From Eikenella corrodens (lineage in GTDB: Bacteria > Pseudomonadota > Gammaproteobacteria > Burkholderiales > Neisseriaceae), in contig NZ_CP034670.1 in NCBI RefSeq assembly GCF_003990355.1, positions 1,798,001-1,862,000 of the forward strand: a stretch of DNA of 64,000 nucleotides. Reading direction: 5' to 3'. Under the pieces are notes generated by a model, which saw nothing but the letters and a program-made list of their open reading frames with translations, ran no database searches and had not been told where the DNA came from. Positions 50,052-58,516 of the stretch are shown one piece after another (position 1 is the first letter of the stretch; every line of letters starts with the position of its first letter). The position numbers and the translations under genes are program-made.

Positions 50052-50765
50052 TCAAATATGCACCAAAGTGCCTTCGTCTTCGCCCAGCACCACCCGTTTG
50101 AGCGCGCCTTCTTTGGCGATGCCGAATACCACGATATTCAGTTTGCGCTCGCGGCACAGCGCCAAGGCGGTGGCATCCATCACTTTCAGGTTTTTCACGA
50201 TGGCTTCGTCAAACGTGATGTCTTGATAGCGCGTGGCCGAAGCGTCTTTTTTCGGGTCGGCGGTGTACACGCCGTCCACATTGGTGGCCTTGAGCATGAT
50301 GTCGCAGTTCATTTCCGCACCGCGCAGCGCGGCGGCGGTGTCGGTGGTGAAGAAGGGGTTGCCGGTGCCGGCGGCGAAAATCACCACTTTGCCTTCTTCC
50401 AAATATTGAATGGCTTTGGGGCGGGCATAGGTTTCGGCAATCTGCTGCATGGAAAGCGCCGATTGCACGCGCGCGGGCTGGCCGAGGCTTTCAAACGCAT
50501 CTTTCAAGGCCAGGGCGTTCATTACCGTGGCGAGCATGCCCATGTAGTCGGCAGTGGCGCGATCCATATCGCTGGCCTGCGCAGCCACGCCGCGGAACAA
50601 GTTGCCGCCGCCAACCACCACACCCACTTCCACGCCCATTTTGGCGATTTCCACAATCTGCCCGACAATGCCCATAATCGTGGTGCGGTTGATGCCGAAG
50701 GCATCGTTACCCATCAATGCTTCGCCGGAAAGTTTCAATAAAACACGCTTGTAGCGGATAGTCAT
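50052..50765 (-). CDS. pyrH: UMP kinase PyrH
   Basis: Phosphorylates UMP to UDP. 237 residues. Start KRVLLKLSGEALMG, GVVVGGGNLFRGV, ATVMNALALKD and FAAGTGNPFFTTDTAAALR are hallmarks. Start with AGAGAGGC upstream. In most relatives the order is rpsB-tsf-pyrH-frr; here frr is separated and the region upstream of pyrH has a hydrolase gene in place of tsf. Confidence 0.97.
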   Translation of the reverse strand: MTIRYKRVLLKLSGEALMGNDAFGINRTTIMGIVGQIVEIAKMGVEVGVVVGGGNLFRGVAAQASDMDRATADYMGMLATVMNALALKDAFESLGQPARVQSALSMQQIAETYARPKAIQYLEEGKVVIFAAGTGNPFFTTDTAAALRGAEMNCDIMLKATNVDGVYTADPKKDASATRYQDITFDEAIVKNLKVMDATALALCRERKLNIVVFGIAKEGALKRVVLGEDEGTLVHI

Positions 50766-50858
50766 GGCAGCCTCTCTTCATGGTTGGAAAATTCAAACGG
50801 CAGGCATTATACGCTCTTTCGGCGGCGTCGGTTGGCCGATTTTGGCAGTTTATTATTA

Positions 50859-50900
50859 CAGGCTACCTGAAAAATCTGCCCGTATTTTTCAGGTAGCCTG
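50859..50900 (-). terminator. DUS-hairpin terminator containing the stop of the YheT-type gene
   Basis: CAGGCTACCTGAAAAAT and ATTTTTCAGGTAGCCTG. Read leftwards, the arm at 50889-50900 is CAG GCT ACC TGA, the last codons of the gene. Confidence 0.75.
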
Positions 50901-51863
50901 TGCTGCCACGCCGTCGAAATAGCGCAACACGGTATCCGGCAGCCAATCCAAATCAGCCGTGCCGGGAAAGCCGGCGTGGCCGCCGTATTCGGGCTGCAAC
51001 AAAGTAACGCTTGGCGACACGTCGCCTGCCTGCGGCAGCGATTCGGCGGGGATGAAGGGGTCGTTGAGTGCGTTCAAAATCAGGGTGGGCACGGCGATTT
51101 GGTGCAGCAGGGGTTTGGCGCTGGCGCGGCGGTAGTAATCAGCGGCATCGGCAAAGCCGTGCACGGGGGCGGTGAAGGCGTTGTCGAAATCGGTGAGGTT
51201 GGCGGCGGCTTGCACGGCAGCGGCGTCAATCTGCGGAAAACGGGCGGCGCAAGCAGCGGCTTTGGGCAACAGCGAACGCAGGAAATAAGGTGCATACAGC
51301 ATTTTGCTCAAGCCCTGTTCCAGCCGATGAGAGGCGGCGGTTAAATCCAACGGCGCGCTCACCACGGCAGCAGCCTGCGGAATGGCACGGTTGCCCTGCT
51401 CGGCCAGGTATTTGGCCAATGCGTTGCCACCCAAGGAAATACCGACAGCGCAGATGCGCGGATAGCGCGAGTGCATTAATTGCAACATGTGCGCGACTTC
51501 GGCGCTGTCGCCGGAGTGGTAAAACACGGGTGCGCGGTTTTCCACTTCGCCGCAGCTACGGAAATGCGCCACCACACCGTGCCAGCCGTGCCGTTGCGCG
51601 GCAAACATCAGGGCGCGGGCATAATGGCTGGCGCTGCTGCCTTCCAGCCCGTGAAATAGCATCAATAGCGGGGTATCGGAGCGTTTGCCATCTACGAAAT
51701 CGTAGGCCACTTCGGTAGCGCCCAAGCTGTCGGGCAAAAGCTCGCGCCGGTAGGCCGGGCTGCCAATGCGCACCAGCTTCGGCCAAATGCTTTGCAAATG
51801 CCCGCCGCGCAGCCAAAACGGCGGCCGGTAGGCAGGCAGCTGAGAGGAAATGTTTGGATTCAT
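50889..51863 (-). CDS. YheT-family alpha/beta hydrolase
   Basis: 324 residues. Start PPFWLRGGHLQSIWPKLVR, then LLMFHGLEGSSASHYARAL, AVGISLGGNALAKYL with nucleophile Ser in GISLGG, and ALNDPFIPAESLP, characteristic of the YheT (UPF0017) group. Some relatives act as esterases; the substrate is unknown. The protein ends AAQAT with the TGA given by the DUS. Monocistronic. Confidence 0.88.
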   Translation of the reverse strand: MNPNISSQLPAYRPPFWLRGGHLQSIWPKLVRIGSPAYRRELLPDSLGATEVAYDFVDGKRSDTPLLMLFHGLEGSSASHYARALMFAAQRHGWHGVVAHFRSCGEVENRAPVFYHSGDSAEVAHMLQLMHSRYPRICAVGISLGGNALAKYLAEQGNRAIPQAAAVVSAPLDLTAASHRLEQGLSKMLYAPYFLRSLLPKAAACAARFPQIDAAAVQAAANLTDFDNAFTAPVHGFADAADYYRRASAKPLLHQIAVPTLILNALNDPFIPAESLPQAGDVSPSVTLLQPEYGGHAGFPGTADLDWLPDTVLRYFDGVAAQAT

Positions 51864-52130
51864 ATATGCGAATTCATTGAAAATATTTAATCGGCAGTAG
51901 GCACTTGGCTATCGCCTGCTTCACGTCAGGCAGTAAATAATCCTAATAATATACTGATTTATAAAGAAATTTGTTTAACGCTACTAGAGTGCTCGCCCAC
52001 AAAATGCGACACTTACCGACACTGCCGTAGGTAAAAAGCGGCATAATCGTTGTCAAACCTTGCACCGATATAGTAGAGTGTTCCCACAGCTATCGGCAAC
52101 GGTAGCCATTTTTCACAGGAGAACCTAACT

Positions 52131-52415
52131 ATGCAACGCAAATTAACTATTCTGATGCTGGCCTTGCTGCCGATTGCGTCCGCATGGGCCGACGGTGTAA
52201 AAATCGGCAACGACTCTTCCGGCCTGCCGCCCGAATTGGTACAAAATCTGGCGCAAACGTCCAAATCCATGGGCGTGAAAGAGCCGATGAATATCAGCAC
52301 CCGCAGCGAAGGCGGCGCACGCTATGCCGTGGTATCCGGCACTTCCGGCACCACTTGCCGCATCAAACTGTCCAACGGCAACCCGCCCACCATCTTGGGC
52401 TTGTCCTGCCGTTAA
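52131..52415 (+). CDS. Small secreted protein of unknown function
   Basis: 94 residues. Signal peptide MQRKLTILMLALLPIASAWA, mature part with two Cys near the end (TTCRIKLSNG and LSCR) that could form a disulphide. No family recognised. CACAGGAG provides the ribosome site. It has its own intrinsic terminator. Confidence 0.7.
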   Translation: MQRKLTILMLALLPIASAWADGVKIGNDSSGLPPELVQNLAQTSKSMGVKEPMNISTRSEGGARYAVVSGTSGTTCRIKLSNGNPPTILGLSCR

Positions 52416-52437
52416 TCAGAACCAACAAATATTGGAA

Positions 52438-52463
52438 AACAGCCCGAATATCGGGCTGTTTTT
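52438..52463 (+). terminator. Intrinsic terminator after the gene at 52131
   Basis: AACAGCCCGA and TCGGGCTGTT around ATA, followed by TTTT. Confidence 0.88.
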
Positions 52464-52480
52464 GCTTCCTGATGCTTGAG

Positions 52481-52521
52481 GGGCTACCTGAAAACCCTAC
52501 GGTTGGTTTTTCAGGTAGCCT
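52481..52521 (-). terminator. DUS-hairpin terminator after murA
   Basis: GGGCTACCTGAAAACC and GGTTTTTCAGGTAGCC with a short loop. Confidence 0.7.
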
Positions 52522-52536
52522 TTGCTTTCGAACTGC

Positions 52537-53790
52537 CTACTGTTTCAACCGTTCGATTTTCGCGCCCACTTTGCTCAGCTTCTCTTCGATATGCTCGTAG
52601 CCGCGATCCAAGTGGTAGATGCGCTCCACGATGGTGTCGCCGTCGGCCACCAGGCCGGCAATCACCAGGCTGGCCGAAGCGCGCAGGTCGGTGGCCATCA
52701 CGGTGGCGCCGGAAAGCCTCTCCACACCTTTTACCAGCGCGGTATTGCCCTCGGCGCTGATTTGCGCGCCCATGCGGTTGAGCTCGGGCACGTGCATGAA
52801 GCGGTTTTCAAAAATGGTTTCCACCACCCGGCTGCTGCCCTCGGCCACCGCGTTCATCGCCATAAACTGCGCCTGCATATCGGTGGGAAAACCCGGATGC
52901 GGCACGGTGCGCACGTCTACAGCTTTCGGGCGCTGCGTCATTTTGATTTCAATCCAGTTTTCGCCGGTTTGGATTTCCGCCCCGGCTTCCACCAGCTTGT
53001 CCAACACCGCCTCCATGGTCTTGGGCGCGGCATTTTGCAGGCGCACCTGCCCGCCGGCCATGGCCACGGCACAGAGGAAAGTGCCGGCCTCGATGCGGTC
53101 GGGCACCACGCTGTGGGTACAGCCGTGCAGCTTTTCCACGCCTTCGATGGTCATGGAAGGCGTGCCGATGCCGCTGATTTTCGCGCCCATCTTCACCAGG
53201 CATTCGGCCAAGTCCACCACTTCCGGCTCCACCGCGCAGTTTTCCAGCACGGTGGTGCCTTCTGCCAGCGTGGCCGCCATCAGCAGGTTTTCCGTGCCGC
53301 CCACGGTCACCATGTCCATCACCACGCGCGCACCTTTGAGCTTGCCGCGCGCCTTCACATAACCGTGTTCGATCACGATTTCCGCGCCCATGGTTTCCAG
53401 CCCTTTCAAGTGCTGATCCACCGGCCGCGAGCCGATGGCACAGCCGCCGGGCAGGCTCACCTCCGCCTCGCCGAAACGCGCCAGCGTGGGGCCGAGCACC
53501 AAAATGGAAGCGCGCATGGTTTTCACCAATTCATACGGCGCGCAAGTGTTGTTTACCGTGCCGCCGTTGATTTTGAATTCGCTCACGCCGTCGCTTTCCA
53601 CTTCCGCGCCCATGCCTTGCAGGAGTTTGTGCGTGGTTTTCACGTCGGCCAGCATCGGCACGTTGGTCAAATGCAAAATATCTTCAGTTAAAAGCCCGGC
53701 GCACATCAGCGGCAGGGCGGCGTTTTTCGCGCCGGAAATCACAATTTCGCCGTGCAACGGGCCGTTGCCGGTAATTTTCAGTTTGTCCAT
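52537..53790 (-). CDS. murA: UDP-GlcNAc 1-carboxyvinyltransferase MurA
   Basis: First committed step of peptidoglycan synthesis; target of fosfomycin. 417 residues. Start MDKLKITGNGPLHGEIVISG, the active-site Cys is present (LPGGCAIGSRPVDQHL, about residue 117), so the enzyme should be fosfomycin-sensitive in principle. Also GTENLLMAATLAEGTT and GFPTDMQAQFMA. Standard length. Alone, without hisG-type neighbours. Confidence 0.97.
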   Translation of the reverse strand: MDKLKITGNGPLHGEIVISGAKNAALPLMCAGLLTEDILHLTNVPMLADVKTTHKLLQGMGAEVESDGVSEFKINGGTVNNTCAPYELVKTMRASILVLGPTLARFGEAEVSLPGGCAIGSRPVDQHLKGLETMGAEIVIEHGYVKARGKLKGARVVMDMVTVGGTENLLMAATLAEGTTVLENCAVEPEVVDLAECLVKMGAKISGIGTPSMTIEGVEKLHGCTHSVVPDRIEAGTFLCAVAMAGGQVRLQNAAPKTMEAVLDKLVEAGAEIQTGENWIEIKMTQRPKAVDVRTVPHPGFPTDMQAQFMAMNAVAEGSSRVVETIFENRFMHVPELNRMGAQISAEGNTALVKGVERLSGATVMATDLRASASLVIAGLVADGDTIVERIYHLDRGYEHIEEKLSKVGAKIERLKQ

Positions 53791-54106
53791 GTTTCAGTTG
53801 AATTTCTTTAATCTTTAGGTTGAAGCGGTAACCTCTGGCAACAAAGGCTACCTGAAAACGCGGGATTATAAACGTTTTACCCTAGCCTTAGGCAGCCTTT
53901 GCCCAACTTTTCCCGTAACGCTTTTCAGGTAGCCTCCCGCCCGCTTAAAGGCTACCTGAAAACATTCAGCCCCACACCAACACCCCGTTTTTCTGCGCTA
54001 TAACAAGCTCACTTCACTTCCGCTGCGGCCTTGGCCCAACTGGTATCAACAAGACGCCAATCTGCTATACAATCAGCCTATCCCCAACCCGAAAAAAGGC
54101 CGCGCC
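53791..54106. other. Non-coding gap between murA and pheA with several DUS
   Basis: Holds one DUS at 53844 and an inverted pair at 53921-53962, plus a variant AGGCAGCC at 53890. TATACAAT at about 54065 may be the -10 of pheA. No gene or RNA leader (no Phe-rich leader peptide) was found. Confidence 0.5.
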
Positions 54107-55186
54107 ATGCCAGACCAATCCCTCGCCCCCCACCGCCAGGCCATCGACGCCATCGACGCCGAAATCCTCAGCCTGCTCAACCAACGCGCCGCCCACGCCC
54201 GCGCCATCGGCGAGCTCAAAGGCACCGGCATCGTCTACCGCCCCGAGCGCGAAGCCCAAGTGTTGCAGCGCATTCAAAGCCTGAACCAAACCGCCGCCGG
54301 CCTCCTGCCCGACGAAGCCGTCGCCCGCCTGTTCCGCGAAATCATGAGCGAATGCCTCGCCGTAGAACGCCCGCTCACCATCGCCTACCTCGGCCCCGAA
54401 GCCACCTTTACCCAGCAAGCCGCCGTGAAGCACTTCGGCCACGCCGCCCACACCCGGCCCTGCCCCTCCATCGACGAATGCTTCCGCCTGGTGGAAGCCC
54501 GCCAGGCCGATTATGCCGTCGCCCCAGTGGAAAATTCCACCGAAGGCCCGGTCGGCCGTACCCTCGATCTCATGGTTTCCACCCCCCTGCGTGCCTGCGG
54601 CGAAGTGCTCCTGCGCATCCAGCATCATTTATTGCAGCAGCCCAGCGGTAGTGAGCAGCCGGAAAAAGTGTATGCCCACGCCCAAGCGTTGGCTCAATGT
54701 CACGAGTGGCTCAACCGCCACCTGCCCCATGCCACTCGCATTTCCGTGGCCAGCAACGCCGAAGCCGCCCGCCTCGCCGCCGCCGAGCCGCAAGCCGCCG
54801 CCATTGCCGGCCAGGCCGCCGCCGAGCATTACCATCTGGCCAAACTCGCCGCCAACATCGAAGACGAGCCCAACAACACCACCCGTTTCCTCATCTTCGG
54901 CCACAACCGCACCCAGCCATCCGGCCGCGACAAAACCTCCCTCATCGTTTCCGCCCCCAACCGCCCCGGCACCGTGCACCGCCTGCTCCAACCCTTCTCC
55001 GAGCACGGCATCTCCATGACCAAGCTCGAAAGCCGCCCCAGCCGCGCCGGCCTGTGGGACTACGTCTTCTTCATCGACATCGAAGGCCACGCCGACAGCC
55101 CCCAAATCCAGCCCGCCCTTGAGGCCCTCGCCGAACGCGCCGCCTTCGTCAAAATCATCGGCGCCTATCCGCAGGCCGTGCTGTAA
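54107..55186 (+). CDS. pheA: Bifunctional chorismate mutase/prephenate dehydratase (P-protein)
   Basis: Makes phenylpyruvate from chorismate for phenylalanine. 359 residues in three parts: AroQ mutase (HRQAIDAIDAEILSLLNQRA, 8-90), dehydratase (IAYLGPEATFTQQAAVKHF, with ENSTEGPVGRTLD and TTRFLIFG, about 92-270), and a C-terminal ACT domain with the Phe-binding ESRPSR. The feedback domain is intact. Usual neighbours aroA or serC are not present. Confidence 0.97.
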   Translation: MPDQSLAPHRQAIDAIDAEILSLLNQRAAHARAIGELKGTGIVYRPEREAQVLQRIQSLNQTAAGLLPDEAVARLFREIMSECLAVERPLTIAYLGPEATFTQQAAVKHFGHAAHTRPCPSIDECFRLVEARQADYAVAPVENSTEGPVGRTLDLMVSTPLRACGEVLLRIQHHLLQQPSGSEQPEKVYAHAQALAQCHEWLNRHLPHATRISVASNAEAARLAAAEPQAAAIAGQAAAEHYHLAKLAANIEDEPNNTTRFLIFGHNRTQPSGRDKTSLIVSAPNRPGTVHRLLQPFSEHGISMTKLESRPSRAGLWDYVFFIDIEGHADSPQIQPALEALAERAAFVKIIGAYPQAVL

Positions 55187-55187
55187 A

Positions 55188-55227
55188 TTTTCAGGTAGCC
55201 TTTGGCCGCACCGAAGGCTATCTGAAA
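55188..55227 (+). terminator. DUS-hairpin terminator after pheA, one arm mutated
   Basis: TTTTCAGGTAGCCTT and AAGGCTATCTGAAAC; the second arm has C to T, which still pairs by wobble. Confidence 0.7.
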
Positions 55228-55319
55228 CCAAGCTTCCCCAGCCATACCCGCTTCCACCCAAACAAACCTTGGGATAGAATTACCGCTCCTTTCATTTGAT
55301 AACTTATCAGGAGCAATCC

Positions 55320-55715
55320 ATGCGCACCCTACCCTTTGCCGCCGCAGCCCTTCTGCTTGCTGCCGGCTTTGCCCAAGCCGAAGGCTTCCGCAGCCCCAGC
55401 GGCAATGTTCACTGCATGCCCGGCGACGCCCCCGGCGCAGTAGAGTGCGAAATCCGCGGGCCTGCCCGCCCCATCCGCCCCAAACCGCGCGATTGCGAGC
55501 TTGATTGGGGCGGCCGCTTCAGCCTTTCCCGCAACGGTGCCCAAATCGTATGCGCCGGCGACACCATCTTCAACGACGAACACCGCGTGCTGCCCTACGG
55601 ACAAACCCTGCGCGGCAACGGCTGGCAATGCACCAGCAAAACCACCGGCATGACCTGCTCCAACAGCCGAGGCCACGGCTTTGAAATCAGCAGCCGCCGC
55701 CAACGTTTGTTCTAA
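55320..55715 (+). CDS. Small secreted Cys-rich protein (DUF6636-like)
   Basis: 131 residues. Signal peptide MRTLPFAAAALLLAAGFAQA. The mature part has FRSPSGNVHCMPG, VECEIRG, DCELDWGGRF, QIVCAGDT, WQCTSKTTGMTCSNSRGHGF, with six Cys suited to three disulphides. It resembles the DUF6636-type small secreted proteins of unknown role. CAGGAGCAATCC precedes the start. The last 120 bp are duplicated at 55855-55974 with three changes, all altering amino acids. Confidence 0.8.
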   Translation: MRTLPFAAAALLLAAGFAQAEGFRSPSGNVHCMPGDAPGAVECEIRGPARPIRPKPRDCELDWGGRFSLSRNGAQIVCAGDTIFNDEHRVLPYGQTLRGNGWQCTSKTTGMTCSNSRGHGFEISSRRQRLF

Positions 55716-55739
55716 ACCCGAATTTAACGCAAATAAAGA

Positions 55740-55799
55740 AAGGCTACCTGAAATACCCAGCTCCGCAAAAACCGCAGAGTCCGCTTTCAGGTAGCCTTT
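55740..55799. terminator. DUS inverted pair between the gene and its duplicated end
   Basis: AAAGGCTACCTGAAAT and GCTTTCAGGTAGCCTTTT, loop of about 30 bases. Confidence 0.55.
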
Positions 55800-55854
55800 T
55801 GCCGTATCGCCGCTTCCCCGCAAGGCAGCTTTCTGCCAGGCAAAGCCAAACGTA

Positions 55855-55974
55855 TACGGACAAACCCTGCGCGGCAACGGCTGGCAATGCACCAGCCAAA
55901 CCACCGGCATTACCTGCTCCAACAGCCGAGGCCACGGCTTTGAAATCAGCAGCAGCCGCCAACGTTTGTTCTAA
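55855..55974 (+). pseudogene. Duplicated 3' cassette of the secreted-protein gene
   Basis: 120 bp equal in length to 55596-55715, in the same direction, with stop codon. Only three bases differ: AAA to CAA, ATG to ATT, and CGC to AGC, changing Lys to Gln, Met to Ile and Arg to Ser. It lacks start and upstream part. It ends before another DUS pair at 55982-56032. Confidence 0.92.
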
Positions 55975-55981
55975 GCCCATA

Positions 55982-56032
55982 AAGACTACCTGAAACCGCC
56001 AAGCCCCGTTTGGGCACACTTCAGGTAGCCTC
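55982..56032. repeat. Inverted DUS pair, one arm mutated
   Basis: AAGACTACCTGAAAC and CTTCAGGTAGCCTC, loop of about 22 bases, before ansA. Confidence 0.55.
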
Positions 56033-56064
56033 TCCCTTCCCCCTTCTTTCCCGGCAAAGCCAAT

Positions 56065-57012
56065 ATGCAAAAAATCTTCGTCCTCTACACCGGCGGCACT
56101 ATCGGCATGAAACCCAGCCCCAATGGCCTCGTTCCCGATGCCCAGCTTGCCGAACAAGCCCTGCAGCCCTACGCCGAACAAGCCGTGTTCCACTGGCACA
56201 TCTGCCAGCCCCTGATCGACAGCTCCAACATCACCCCCCAGCATTGGGCCCAATGGCTCGCCATCCTGCAAGCCGCCCTGCCCGAGCACGACGGCATCCT
56301 CGTCTTGCACGGCACCGACACCCTCGCCTACACCGCCAACCTCCTCGCCCTTGCGCTCGACAACGGCGGCAAGCCCATCGTCCTCACCGGCGCGCAAAAG
56401 CCCTACCACGCCGCCGATAGCGACGCCCCCGCCAACCTGCAAACCGCCGTCTCCGCCCTGCAAAACCCCCAACTGCACAGCACCGTTATCGCCTTCGGCG
56501 GCCGGCTCTACCCCGCCGTCGGCAGCAGCAAATGCAGCACCGAGCTCGACCAAGGCTTCGACAACGCCCACTTCAACACCTGGCAGCCAAACACCCCGCC
56601 CCGCCGCCTCAGCGGCCTGCCCACCCGCTTCAACCCTGACGCCCGCGTGTGCAGCCACCTGCTCACCCCCGGCAGCAGCCCCGAGCAAATCGCCCACAGC
56701 CTGCGCCACTTCCCCCAAGAAGCCGCCATCCTGCTTTCCTACGGCCAAGGCCACGCCCCCGCCAGCCCCGAATTGCTCGCCGCCGTGCAACACTTCACTC
56801 AAAACGGCGGCCTGCTGCTCAACATCAGCCAAGCCCACCACGGCCGCACCGGCACCGCCTACGCCCAAGGCAACGCCCTGCGCCAGGCCGGCGCGGTGGG
56901 CGGCGGCAAATGCAATATCGAAACCGCCACCGCCCTCATGACCCTCGCCGCCGGCAACCGCTGGACGGCTAGCCAACTGCAACAGGCATTGGCGCAATTG
57001 GATTTGCTCTGA
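56065..57012 (+). CDS. ansA: L-asparaginase, type I-like
   Basis: Hydrolyses asparagine to aspartate and ammonium. 315 residues without a signal peptide, so cytoplasmic. YTGGTIGMKPS holds the first catalytic Thr, GILVLHGTDTLAYTA the second with Asp, and VLTGAQKPY the Lys-containing strand. Alternative is a glutaminase-asparaginase of the same fold. With gdhA and glnA in this window it contributes to ammonia metabolism. Confidence 0.9.
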   Translation: MQKIFVLYTGGTIGMKPSPNGLVPDAQLAEQALQPYAEQAVFHWHICQPLIDSSNITPQHWAQWLAILQAALPEHDGILVLHGTDTLAYTANLLALALDNGGKPIVLTGAQKPYHAADSDAPANLQTAVSALQNPQLHSTVIAFGGRLYPAVGSSKCSTELDQGFDNAHFNTWQPNTPPRRLSGLPTRFNPDARVCSHLLTPGSSPEQIAHSLRHFPQEAAILLSYGQGHAPASPELLAAVQHFTQNGGLLLNISQAHHGRTGTAYAQGNALRQAGAVGGGKCNIETATALMTLAAGNRWTASQLQQALAQLDLL

Positions 57013-57030
57013 TACCTTCCTCCGCTACAA

Positions 57031-57073
57031 AAAGGCTACCTGAAACCGTATCAACCGTTTTCAGGTAGCCTTT
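57031..57073. terminator. DUS-hairpin terminator between convergent ansA and the transporter gene
   Basis: AAAGGCTACCTGAAAC and GTTTTCAGGTAGCCTTT, serving both directions. Confidence 0.75.
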
Positions 57074-57093
57074 ACAACAAGGACATAAGCAGC

Positions 57094-58038
57094 CTAACGC
57101 ACCAAAAACCGCCCCTGCCACACCAAATACAGCGTTCCCGCCAACAGCAGCGCCACCCCGGCCGAGCCGCTTAGCGCCAATGCTGTGCCCAGCCATATCA
57201 TCTTGCCTGCGGCCAACAGGTGCAGCCCGCAACCGCACATGGCCGCCAAGCCGAACGAGAAGCCCCACCAGCTCATGCTAAACCCGCCCTCGGCAAACCA
57301 GCCCAGCAGGCGCAGCAAAAGCAGAAACTGCAAACAGCCGTAGCCCATCAAGGCCAGCGCAAACAGGTCGATGGCGCCGCCGTTCACCACAAAATACGCC
57401 CCGCAGCCCACAAAAGCCGGCGCAAGCTGGATGCCCACTATCCCGCGCACCTGCGGCGCAATCGCCGCCTCCGTGCGCAGCCTGCCCAAAATCGCCGCCT
57501 CCAGGCTAAACCAAGACATCAGCCCCGCGCCGAAAAACAACACCGCATAATCATACAGCCCGAGCACGCCCAGCACCGTGGCACTCACAAAATTGGTGGC
57601 CACCGTAGGCAGATAGATCACCGGCGTGGTGGCGGCCAAGTTGTGCAGCCCGCGCCACAGCCCGGCAGCACGATACATGGCAAACGCCAGCTGCCCGGCA
57701 ATGCCGGCATACACCAGCACGCGTGCCGCCCCGGCGGCATAAGGCAGCCCGGCAATGCCTGCCAAGATGGTGGTAATCGGGATGGCGCTGAGAAAGCAGC
57801 ATTGCACCAAATCGGTTAAATCGCTTAAAAACTCATCGCGATAAGCCAATATCTTGCACACATAAGCCGCCACCAGCACCAGCCACACAGCAAACGCCGC
57901 CGCCAGCAGCCCCTCACCCGGCCAAGCCGGCATCAGGCCTGCCGCTGCACCGTAGCGCCACGACAAACCCAATGCGAACAGGCCGATGGTGGTGCTGAAA
58001 TAACTGAGCGGAATCGGAAATGTGCGGCATGCGCCCAT
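57094..58038 (-). CDS. TehA/SLAC1-family (TDT) transporter
   Basis: 314 residues with about ten hydrophobic helices. FPIPLSYFSTTIGLFALGLSW is the typical TDT first helix, and the SLAC1-like repeated helix pairs follow. The E. coli relative TehA gives tellurite resistance; plant SLAC1 is an anion channel. The substrate here is unknown and tehB is not adjacent. Start ATG at 58038 with an AAAGGACACA site. Confidence 0.82.
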   Translation of the reverse strand: MGACRTFPIPLSYFSTTIGLFALGLSWRYGAAAGLMPAWPGEGLLAAAFAVWLVLVAAYVCKILAYRDEFLSDLTDLVQCCFLSAIPITTILAGIAGLPYAAGAARVLVYAGIAGQLAFAMYRAAGLWRGLHNLAATTPVIYLPTVATNFVSATVLGVLGLYDYAVLFFGAGLMSWFSLEAAILGRLRTEAAIAPQVRGIVGIQLAPAFVGCGAYFVVNGGAIDLFALALMGYGCLQFLLLLRLLGWFAEGGFSMSWWGFSFGLAAMCGCGLHLLAAGKMIWLGTALALSGSAGVALLLAGTLYLVWQGRFLVR

Positions 58039-58224
58039 GATGTGTCCTTTTATTGCCGGGGTAATTTAAAACAGGCGGCATCATACTGCCATTTCCCCGC
58101 TCCAAACCATCCGATTTTGCTCAATCTGCCGCCATTTTGTCTCGCCCATCCGCAAAATGAAGGCTACCTGAAACATTCAACAGGCCGCAGCTTGGGCAAA
58201 TCTAGCAAGCCGAATCGGCTTTCG

Positions 58225-58252
58225 GTATAAGGCGGCGGGCTGCAGGCAGTAC
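58225..58252. repeat. Fragment of a Correia core
   Basis: GGTATAAGGCGGCGGGCTGC and AGGCAGTAC resemble the CREE core AAGGCGGCGAGCCGCAGAC. It directly touches the complete copy that starts at 58258. Confidence 0.6.
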
Positions 58253-58257
58253 GGAAA

Positions 58258-58361
58258 TATAGTGAATTAACAAAAATCAGGACAAGGCGACGAGCCACAG
58301 ACAGTACACACGTTACGGCAAGGCGAGCCAACGCTGTACTGGTTTTTGTTAATTCACTATA
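58258..58361. repeat. Correia-type repeat, complete (short form)
   Basis: 104 bp, TATAGTGAATTAACAAAAAT to TTTTTGTTAATTCACTATA. Lies in the gap between the TehA-type gene and glnA. Confidence 0.88.
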
Positions 58362-58411
58362 CGGCAAGGTAAACCCATGCCGTAGCGAAAGTTGCTTTGC
58401 TCTATGGCACA

Positions 58412-58473
58412 AAAAGGCTACCTGAAAACGAGCACGCGGGTTTCTGCGAAGCCAATTTTTCAGGTAGCCTTTT
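58412..58473 (-). terminator. DUS-hairpin terminator downstream of glnA
   Basis: AAAGGCTACCTGAAAAC and TTTTTCAGGTAGCCTTTT with a loop containing GCACGCGGGTTTCTGCGAAG. The same loop is present, inverted, in the hairpin at 60021 on the other side of glnA. Confidence 0.7.
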
Positions 58474-58516
58474 ATCGTCTGGCAAGGTTTAGTGTGCCAT
58501 TAAATTTTTGCCCGCC

